In this document: piece by piece, positions 55,960 to 64,000 of the stretch | Numbering within the stretch: the stretch's first letter is position 1 | Layout of the letters: every line of letters starts with the position of its first letter | Assembly: GCA_022606495.2 (NCBI GenBank) | Contig: JAHDVE020005578.1 | Span: 1-64,000 of the forward strand | DNA length: 64,000 nt | Reading direction: 5' to 3' | Origin: Halesus radiatus | Lineage: Eukaryota > Arthropoda > Insecta > Trichoptera > Limnephilidae | Translations under genes and position numbers: made by a program | Notes under the pieces: model-generated | Seen by the model: only the letters and a program-made list of their open reading frames with translations | What the model was told of the DNA's origin: nothing | Databases searched by the model: none

Positions 55960-56245
55960 CCCTGTGTATTGATGGTAACAAATATGACGGTCTCCTTGGT
56001 TGTATAGCTCCTTGATAGCTGCTGTATTTAAGCTATTTTGCTCTTTCTTACATTGTCTATTGAACAAATATGATGGTCTTCTTAATTGTATATCTTTAAA
56101 ATTATTGAAGTGTTACTATTATATTATGTCTATCCTCACTGCAACAAAACTGTTCTGCTGTTTTTTTTATTTCTCAATTTGTTTAATACTTGCCGGTATT
56201 CGGATATTTTTATATTATTATTTAAATTGATGTTATGGAATTGAA
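55960..56245 (-). repeat. Dispersed repeat, copy 2 of 2
   Basis: Reverse of 52210-52450, including 'gacggtctccttggttgtat'; a shortened second copy of 'aaatatgatggtcttctta' lies at 56067-56085. Confidence 0.6.
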
Positions 56246-56249
56246 GTCT

Positions 56250-56915
56250 AGTATCACTATAACAAACTGCCATTCTATTTTCATATTTAAAAAAAATATT
56301 TTTTCCAACTTGTGTACATTAATCACAACATGCATGAACCTATATTGTTCTATTCATTTGTAAGATGATTGTTATTTATTGTTATATTATATAATATTGT
56401 TGAACTAAACTCCTGCTGACAAGCTACTCGCAGTAACTTAACGGGTACAAATTCCTATTTTACGTAATTCATATTTTACAATAATAAAAAAATAAAAAAG
56501 TTTATTTATTCATTTATGATCATTTTCATATATATATATAATGTATAATAATTCATATACGAATTTGAAAAACTATACACTATACAGCCTAACTTTGGTC
56601 ACAGAGCAATGCACGCCACTGATTATAGTGTATATCTACCCATAGTATAATAAGCATAACTCCCCAAAGAAAAACTCAAACTATGCAAATGGAGAATATA
56701 TTATTTTATTAATTTCTAGTCTTTGTGAAACTCTCAACACCAAATCTTTACTGATAATTTTATTCTTCTCCTGCTTTTACCAACGAAGTTCTCTTATTTT
56801 AGGAGCGTCCTTGGCACTTGATTTCTATCGTCATATTACCAAGTAATGAAGTAATACTGATGAATCTTACCCTTCATTTTGTTAGCGCCCATTTTGTCAT
56901 CTTTTTCTTAAGTAT
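56250..56915. other. Unassigned AT-rich stretch
   Basis: No gene or repeat family recognised. Confidence 0.3.
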
Positions 56916-56919
56916 TTGC

Positions 56920-57095
56920 CTTATTGCCGAGGATCGTGACCTCCACTCTAATGAACCAGGCGTCTCCACAGCTTAAGGTGATACTTGATCTCGGTGGTCT
57001 TTCTCTGCTTCTCTTGCCTTGAACATTTATAGTGATCATGAGCTTCTCTAGGGTCGAGTTGTCGGTTTGGCGAGCAATGTGTCAATGTTACCTAG
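56920..57095 (-). pseudogene. Possible LINE C-terminal fragment
   Basis: Minus strand HIARQTDNSTLEKLMI then VQGKRSRE, resembling the 'GHxxRxxxxxLEKLVxxGKVxGxRSRGR' tail of several LINEs. Decayed. Confidence 0.4.
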
Positions 57096-57105
57096 CTGCT
57101 CCAAT

Positions 57106-58250
57106 AAGGAACTCCAGTGAAAAATATAATGGCTTTAAAAATATATATTCATATAGATCAGCAAACGCCGAATGTGAATATATAATTTTTTATATACAAT
57201 TATAGGTAGAATTTTTAAATTCTTATTTAAAAGTGAATAAGAAATTAGCTCACCAAAACACCTTGATGTGTTGGTACCATTGCATTTAGAACATCTGACG
57301 TCACGTGCGCATGCTGTTTTTGAATTAGTTTGGACATTTTTATTTTTCGATTTTGTTTTGTATTTTAAGTATTTATTTTTTTTAGTTTTGGTAAAATTTA
57401 AACTTAATTTGGGTGACTTTAAGCTCTATAATTATTTTTTTTGTACATGAATACCGAACAAGAGTCCCAACTGCTCCCAACCGTCTGGAGCCCGTAAGAC
57501 TATAACATCCCCAATTGGGGAATGTTGTGAGGCTGAAGGGATAGGGGAGGGGAAGGAGAAGGGGAAGAGGAAGGTGGGGAAATACCTGGCTATTCAGATC
57601 TGGTCACGAAACACGGCTAAAAGCCATTTCAAGCAACGTTTCAATTCCGAATGGTAGTCTTTCAACAGGGCGATACTGAGAGTATCTTCCACTCTGGAAC
57701 GTGCGGAAATATACTATATATTATTTTTAAATTAATTAATTGTGAAACAGCACAAATTAATTAAATGAAATTTATTTGCGCACTCCGGGATTTGAACCCG
57801 CGACCTTCGGATTCGTAGTCGAGAGACCATGGAGGTCGTCAAAGGAGGATGTTCAATATAAAAAAAAAATTAAAAATAAATAAATTAATTCATGTGCCAA
57901 CCAATTATCAATACGGATATTATGATAATATTAATGCTCAATACTATTATTATTCTTTGAAATAATTTTTTTAAAAAGGTACATCAATTTATTACTTATG
58001 TTTAGTTATGGTTTACCATGAATGGAATATAAAATTATGTACTGTAAAGCTCACCCTTGTTTTGACATTTGACATTCTAAGCCCAAAACTGATCAAAAGC
58101 AACCGCCCATAGAGCGTTTTGAAGGGCTTTGACAAATTGAATATTTTAAAATTATTTTAACTATGAAAACTTACTCTAGAAAAAAAACAAATATACTGGT
58201 ATTTAAGTTTGAATGTTATTATTGATTAAAAAAATGGACTGGAGTTCCTT
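57106..58250 (+). mobile_element. MITE, GGAACTCCAGT family, copy 7, with nested SINE
   Basis: Best-preserved ends: AATAAGGAACTCCAGT (57103-57118) and ACTGGAGTTCCTTATT (58238-58253). TGACGTCACGTGCGCAT at 57296-57312. The interior is interrupted by the SINE at about 57435-57845; without it the element is about 735 bp, like copy 1. Confidence 0.85.
57440..57845 (-). mobile_element. tRNA-derived SINE, longest copy, nested in a MITE
   Basis: The head at 57778-57842 (minus strand: B box GGTTCAAATCCC, loop CTACGAA, degraded A box) is followed by the whole body and the distal block 'gggatgttatagtcttacgg'; a T run at 57437-57444 is the tail. This copy shows the full SINE order. Confidence 0.85.
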
Positions 58251-58254
58251 ATTT

Positions 58255-59295
58255 CGCAATTAAAAAGATTTAATAAGATTGTAGAAAATATAGTAAGGAT
58301 GTAAATAACGCAAGCATAAATGGACTGGCGTTCCGTATTATGTGATAAAATTGCTTAATAAAACCCGTACACCGCTGAACAAATTAGATGAGTAATCCAC
58401 AATGTGTGGCTCTATTTGGAAATTTTTAATGTAACGTTGAGTTTTTCCACATATTTCAATAGCTGAGGTCAATGGAATAAAATATTTTAAACGTTGGCTC
58501 AGTTCCATGTGACCTGTAAATACGACATTTTAAATGTTTTTTTTTATTAAAAATTTTGGCGTGTCACACACGTATGTGTGACAGTGCAATTTAACTAATT
58601 AGATTTTCTTTTGTTACGAACGTTTATCATTATAAACGAGAACATTACCAATGTATTTACAAGCATTTACAAGGCAACGAAATAAGGCGGAGCCGTTTGG
58701 AAAATCTTTGTTTCTATTGCAAAACATTCATTTTACGGATGCTGTGAAGGGTGAAGAAAAGATTTTAATTAATGAAGTACGCGACATGAATTGTTGAAGA
58801 ACGAATTAAATACAGAACAATGGTTTTGCTGCTACGGAACGACGACTGTTGCATTTAAACGAATACAATATTTTCTCGGAGGGGGGTTAAAGAAATTAAA
58901 AAATGCTTCATAAAATATTTCTCATTCTGTGAAGAGTTTATTGGAACCTTTCAAATATGAATTAATGTATTTCTCTTCTGCGAGAAGTAATTAGGGGAAT
59001 AAATGGTTTTGGGAAATGCTTTATTATTAAAACTAATAAACACATATTATGCATAGGATTCAATTTTCAGTATTCAGTATGTATTACTATTGTTTTTTTT
59101 TTAAATACTTTTATTCAGGCTATTTTTTATTATTGTATTTTATATAAGTCTTACAAAACTGTATATAGTATATTCAGTTCGAATGAAAGAGATTTCTCAT
59201 TTTTTAAGATATTTACTAATTACAGTGCGTATAAACGATTATCAGTTGGTTTTTTCTTAAACCTAATATTTAGCTTCTTTTATAATTTCTTCAAA
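58255..59295. other. Mostly unassigned
   Basis: 58318-58340 carries a further partial MITE end ('tggactggcgttccgtatta'). A near-perfect palindrome 'gtcacacacgtatgtgtgac' lies at 58562-58581. The rest is AT-rich. Confidence 0.35.
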
Positions 59296-59309
59296 AGATT
59301 GATATTCAC

Positions 59310-59530
59310 TTTGTGGGGCATTATTAATAAATAAATTACAAATTATTTTGTATTCACCACTTTATTAATATACACATTTTTCGAACGCGATGCTTTCTTC
59401 ATCAGGAATATATAGAATACTAACAAATAATAATGTCAAGAATAGACAAATGATAAACATAAACAAACATTGATTAAAGTAGGTAAGTAATTAATCAAAA
59501 ACATTGAATAACAAATTAATGTTAAAAATT
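59310..59530 (-). repeat. Penelope-like terminal repeat, family B
   Basis: Same blocks as 32130 and 63090. Minus-strand TCATCAG at 59399-59405 and TTCGAAAAATG at the GAAA position. Confidence 0.6.
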
Positions 59531-59589
59531 TAAAAAATATATATATTTTTATTATTTACATTAATATATTTTTAAAATTTAATGTAAAT

Positions 59590-59800
59590 CAAATTAAATA
59601 ATCTTATTATTAAGTTCTGCGAGTATTTCTAGTTTTTATTATTGTGACAGCTGTTTCGTCGTTCAAGGCCATTTTCAAACTGCGGTTAATCCACAATCTG
59701 ACGACTTATTTATATGATTTTATTCACTCCCACCCCCCATTCTAATTTGGACGGGTTTTTAAAAATAATAATTAATTATCGGTAAAATCTATTTAGTTAG
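59590..59800 (-). repeat. Penelope-like terminal repeat, family D
   Basis: 'attattgtgacagctgtttc', 'aaggccattttcaaa' and 'cactcccacccc' match 17505-17650. GACAGCTGTTTC at 59646-59657. Confidence 0.65.
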
Positions 59801-59804
59801 AAAA

Positions 59805-60765
59805 TATATTCAGTTTCAATGTAAGAAATAACAATATAGTTAAGTACATTGGAAAACAATAAACTGCAATGTATTTACTTTTCAGTTAAAATTTGACGTC
59901 AAATTGAGGTTTGCGTTAGATAAAGTTCAAATTGGGTGCGCATGTTGACGGTGGCTCATGTAGCTTTCAAACAAACCACAGCTTCGGGAAAGCTCTTAGG
60001 AATTATAGTGAAATTGGCTTCATGGATTGAGGAATTTTAATCCACATTTCTTTCCCTGAGGGATCTTTACATTTAAAATAAAAATTACCCACGAACTATT
60101 ACAAACGTATTGAAAATGCACCCTATTAATCCATTAAGTTTTTTATGGTGTGTTTTGGCATCTTAAATGCATAATTATTATCAACCCATCTCCCCCCACC
60201 CCCTTAACCGGTCCGATCCGATCCCTTTTATGACTGGAAGAGGATAGTGCCGAAATCATTTGAAGTTCAAACCGTTCAACGCACAGAAGCAAGTATTCAA
60301 CGCCCCTGAATTACAGTCAAGTTTCAGTGAGGTGAATCAAGTTCTAGAGGATATCCACGAACAACGGTAGGCCTTTTCATTTTCCGTGGCATCCTCCTGT
60401 TTCTTTCAGTCCTTCTTATCACTTTTTTCTCATCTGGCTCTCGTGTCAGATAAACTTCGCCGCTAACCCAGAATTGGAATTATTCAGAGTTGTCGAAATA
60501 CAGTTTCTTAAAGCTTTTCTGCATAACGTATTACTTAACTCTCAGATTTATAAAAAAATTCAAGCACCTTTGGCACTATTGTTCTCAAGGAGTACCCACT
60601 GGTTGCTTCTTGAAGCATCTCTACTCCAACAGGTCTCCAGCTGTCTTCCCATGTTCCGTATATCCAATTTCAGGCTTACAAATACTCTCTTGTTTTGCAG
60701 ACTTGTAATTTAAAAGAAACGGGATCGACGAATTAAGTAAACCTTTTTTATCGGGTCATCAAATA
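59805..60765. other. Unassigned stretch
   Basis: 60474-60713 has a 79-codon open frame with no recognisable motif. No gene called. Confidence 0.3.
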
Positions 60766-60769
60766 ATCG

Positions 60770-60940
60770 ATGTAGCTTGCGATCGAACTTTATGACAACA
60801 AAAATACAAACAATAAAACATATCGTAGAAGAATGTCCCCTTCACCAGATTCCTGACGGCACATCTGTGCTGAACCAAGCAACTTTCGATGGCATCTACT
60901 GATCCGTAGATCTTCACCAACTCTCCTTTATCATACGAAG
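60770..60940 (+). pseudogene. Non-LTR retroelement C-terminal fragment
   Basis: Reads TKIQTIKHIVEECPLHQIPDG then, after a stop, SVDLHQLSF. The 'QTxxHIxxECP' motif with a following short Leu-rich end is typical of the C-terminus of several insect non-LTR elements. Confidence 0.5.
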
Positions 60941-60944
60941 AACA

Positions 60945-61435
60945 TCCGTGCTGTAGACTATAAAGAACGATCCAACTTAACAAACTATCGTCTCACGGAA
61001 ACATTACCAGTAGCGCGACAGTGGGTCTTCTGCTAGTACCCTTCATTCGTACGCATGCAGAAAAGATCGCATACTTTTCTTAGACCCTTCATATACAATT
61101 GGCTGCACCCCCAAATAAAAAAATACCCTGTACAAGAAATGTATTCAATACCCGATTAAAAAAACACCATTTAACGAGTGATCTCTCGGCAGCTGAAAGA
61201 ATCATACATGTCATCGCGTAGATTTGATTTATTCTATTCGTAAATTTATTTAAAATGATTCATTCCTACGTTGTTTAACCTTTTCTGTGTTGTTTTTATA
61301 TTGGACTGTAATGGGACTGTAATGCATATATTTATTTTTAATGTTACTACATAAACCAATGTTTTTTGTTTTTGTTTTGAGTACGTGTATCCTTAAATTA
61401 TTATTTTCATTTTTTTATATTATATATTAAATAAG
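60945..61435. other. Unassigned stretch
   Basis: No gene recognised; AT-rich after 61220. Confidence 0.3.
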
Positions 61436-61439
61436 GTAA

Positions 61440-61995
61440 GGTGTACTACAAATATGTTATTATGTTCACAAAATAGATTATTTTATATTACCACGAAACG
61501 ATACTTTATGATAAACCTACTTTATTCTGTGCAAAGGAGGGCGGTTCGTCTGATTGAAAATACGTTGTTGACAGACCGACTACCATCTCTGATGCACAGA
61601 CGCAACAGGTATGCTGAGTCTATTCTACAGATATTTCAATAGAATCTGCTCGGAGGAGCTAGCAGCGTTGATACCATCCGCGCTGGTGCACGTGCGTGAA
61701 ACTCGACGGACAGGAGCGGAACATCCGGTTACGGTTGACGTCGGCTTCATGAGAACGGGTCATTTCACCGACTCATTTTTGTGTAAATCGGCTCGTATGT
61801 GGAACGAGCTACCGGCACCTGTCTTTCCTCCCACATTTCATCCGAGCCTCTTCAAATCCCGCATTAACAAATCGATTCCTACAGCCCCCTCCTTAAACCG
61901 CCTCACAACGTTGCCCTACTGGGTAGCGATATAGTCATCCTGTACGTGCTCCGTACATACAGGGGCGCTCTTGTGAGGTGTCACATAAATAATAA
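61440..61995 (+). pseudogene. Jockey-type LINE RT C-terminus and 3' end
   Basis: VQRRAVRLIENTLLTDRLPSL (about 61523-61590), a frameshift, then CSEELAALIPSALVHVRETRR, FMRTGHFTDSFLCKSARMWNE and LPAPVFPPTFHPSLFKSRIN to a stop at 61932-61934. The 3' UTR ends near 'gggcgctcttgtgaggtgtc', similar in plan to tail G. Same group as 20960-21300 but far better preserved. Confidence 0.8.
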
Positions 61996-61999
61996 AATA

Positions 62000-62715
62000 T
62001 GTCAATTATAAATTAACCTTAAAAAGACATTAAACGGACATTAGAGTAACTACATATTTTCGCGAGCCTTTCAATGTCCAGATAAGGGAATGCGTAATTG
62101 AAATAATTTCTTTGACGTCGACCATAAATACCCGGCTTAGGGTAGGAAAGTGATATTCGCGCACTGAAGCCTCGCACTTATGACGCTCGTCCGGGCTTTC
62201 CACAGAGGCCGTTCCAAATTGCGTAGACCTCATCCTGAATATTAATTCCCCGCCGCCTTCGCGACCCGAATAACACTTTTTATTAAAAACCCTCCGAAAT
62301 CATTTGCGTAGGTTGCGAGTACATATATTATTCCGGTGAACTAAACGAAACTAGTTTCCAGCTTTTCTCGATAATAAGCTCTGTGCTGGGTCGGGGGTTT
62401 ATTAGCAACAAACTCGTATATTGAGCACTGAACAGATAATCCGCAAGAAGTGTAATCTATAGTTAAACTTTTACATCTCATATGTCATTCATTATTACAC
62501 TACAATAATTTTTTTTAAATTGCATCATACTTTAAAAAAAAAAAAACAACAACAATTTATTTTTATTTTTTTTAAATATACTTAATGGATTATTTTATAT
62601 TTTCATGCCAATTCGACAATTATATCGATTTAAAAGAAATCTGACAAAATCTGATCGCCAAATTTTACAAGATTTTCTGTGTCATATTTCATTTGAGATT
62701 TGGTAGAAATGATTA
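62000..62715. other. Unassigned stretch
   Basis: 62040-62470 is less repetitive than most of the window and has no recognised repeat; it could be single-copy DNA. Confidence 0.3.
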
Positions 62716-62719
62716 TTGT

Positions 62720-62860
62720 TTGATATAATTCTTTTTTAGTATTCTGTTTGCCCTGATGAGGAAATCTTCGCTTTTGCAAACATGTTGATATGTATATATT
62801 AAAAAAGTGGTGATTACAGACTAATTTTTTATTCATCGATTGAAAAATTACCGCATTCAG
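62720..62860 (+). repeat. Penelope-like terminal repeat, family B (plus copy)
   Basis: CTGATGA (62753-62759), G, GAAATC-TTC-GCTTTT, GCAAAC (GAAAC mutated), ATGTTGATATGT, A, then 'aaaaagtggtgattacag'. Confidence 0.55.
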
Positions 62861-62937
62861 ATTTATAAACTTCAATAAGTTATTTAAAAAAAAAATCATT
62901 TAAGATCTTTTGACTCTTCGATCCCCGGCAGGCTATG

Positions 62938-63020
62938 ATGAGATTGATACATACTCTCAGTACCGCTCTAGTGAAAGACCTCCATTCAGAATAGAAACGT
63001 TTCTTGAAATGGTTCCATGA
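62938..63020 (+). repeat. SINE body fragment
   Basis: 'cagtaccgctctagtgaaag' and 'cagaatagaaacgtttcttg' match the SINE body. Confidence 0.55.
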
Positions 63021-63084
63021 TAAATCAACAAACTTGTCCGAAAACCTAATCTAACCTAACCTAATATATTTTTTTAATAATATC

Positions 63085-63320
63085 TTAAAAATATTGGTAT
63101 TCACTTCGTGGCGTCATTATCAATACATGAATTAACAATTACTTTTGTGTCAACCACTTTATTAATATACACATATCCACATGTTTTGAAAGCGATGCTT
63201 TCTTCATCAGGAATATATAGAATACTAAAAAATAATAATGTCAGGTATGGACAAATGATAAACATAGAACACAATAATATTAAAGTAGGTAAGTAATTAA
63301 TCAAAGATGTTAATAAAAAA
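63085..63320 (-). repeat. Penelope-like terminal repeat, family B
   Basis: Minus-strand CTGATGA (63204-63210), A, GAAAGC-AT-GCTTTC, then AAAAC where GAAAC is expected. Starts with 'attcacttcgtggcgtcatt', the B version of the leader seen at 35967. Confidence 0.6.
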
Positions 63321-63329
63321 TATTACTAT

Positions 63330-64000
63330 TTATTTATTTACTTATTCTTAAATTTAATTATGAAAACAAAAACATTAGCCACCCATCTCACTAGGACAAT
63401 CCTGTGTTGAGATGAGCGGCAACACAATTTAATAATAATCCGTAAATTTCAATAAGCAAACAATAATACGTGAATAAATATTAATAAATAGATAAGAGTA
63501 AAAAAATAATAAAGATCAGATAATAATAATTAAATAATAATAGTAAGTAAATAATGATCAGTAAATAGTAATAAGCATGTAATAATACACATTCAATTAG
63601 TACATTATAATAAAAATAGGTAAATATTAATAAGTAAATAAAATTATGTGAATAAAATTATATAAATAGTAATAAGTACAGAATTATAAAAATAAAAATA
63701 GGTAAATCATAATATGTAATTAAAAATAAAAATAGGTTAATAGTAATAGTAATAGTAATTAAATAGTAATATGTAAATAAAAATATGTAGGTAAAAAAAA
63801 AATTATAAGTAAATAGTAATAAGTAGGTAATAGTAATTAAATAAGTAAATAATAATGATAATATCGAGCACATATAGTTTCAAAATTGATTACAACATAA
63901 CGGATAACATGGATAAAGTGAAATCACCATTCTCAGCTAACATAGATTTTTTGACCATTTTTTAAATAAATTTATCTAGTCTATAGTTTTAATGTTGTCA
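63330..64000. repeat. AT-rich low-complexity tract
   Basis: 63440-63860 is built from short 'aataata', 'agtaaata' and 'ataagta' motifs with irregular spacing. No gene. Confidence 0.75.

Noticed and set aside
58562..58581. Palindrome 'gtcacacacgtatgtgtgac' as an operator or MITE end
   Set aside because: Single occurrence with no context to support a function.

Overview
This window looks like nuclear DNA of an insect or other arthropod: very AT-rich, without operons or bacterial gene density, and built almost entirely from layered, decayed transposable elements. The mix (RTE-type, CR1/Jockey-type and Penelope-type retroelements, a tRNA-derived SINE, pogo/Tigger and piggyBac remnants, many MITEs) fits an insect. 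Lepidoptera is possible, from the element mix and the frequent short 'aggtacctac'-like motifs, but the order cannot be fixed from this sequence. I found no complete host gene. The only host-related sequences are a broken protein phosphatase 1 pseudogene (24.39-24.78 kb) and one speculative first exon (42.64 kb).

Layout. 0-3 kb: 3' portion of a CR1/Jockey-superfamily LINE with a long open endonuclease-RT frame (170-2731). 3-7.5 kb: a MITE copy, an RTE tail split by a LINE tail, and a decayed LINE. 8.1-10.2 kb: a broken RTE element on the minus strand. 10-35 kb: scattered LINE C-termini and 3' tails, SINE and MITE copies, three copies of an unclassified repeat, Penelope-like relics and AT-rich filler. 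35.95-38.05 kb: a young Penelope-like element (RT plus GIY-YIG) with exact 386-bp inverted arms and a 13-bp target duplication, inserted into the end of a pogo/Tigger copy whose broken transposase follows to 39.2 kb. 40-47 kb: LINE tails, a MITE, and SINE pieces. 47.16-47.99 kb: a 124-bp satellite. 48-50.4 kb: SINE copies (one nested in an RTE tail) and an internally deleted piggyBac-like element. 51-54.6 kb: an internally deleted LINE, an AT-rich higher-order minisatellite, and a 145-bp tandem array that resembles a LINE 3' tail. 55-64 kb: two more MITE copies (one carrying a nested SINE), LINE C-termini and Penelope terminal repeats.

The most interesting signal is a recurring motif in Penelope-like terminal repeats: CTGANGA, one purine, a short hairpin, GAAAC, then a self-complementary stem ending in GTA or GTC. 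This is the layout of a hammerhead ribozyme core. Helix II differs between families but stays paired, which is covariation within the window. Both arms of the young element carry it, and at least two short inverted arm pairs with no coding sequence (18.8-19.2 and 43.4-43.5 kb) also carry it or a close variant.
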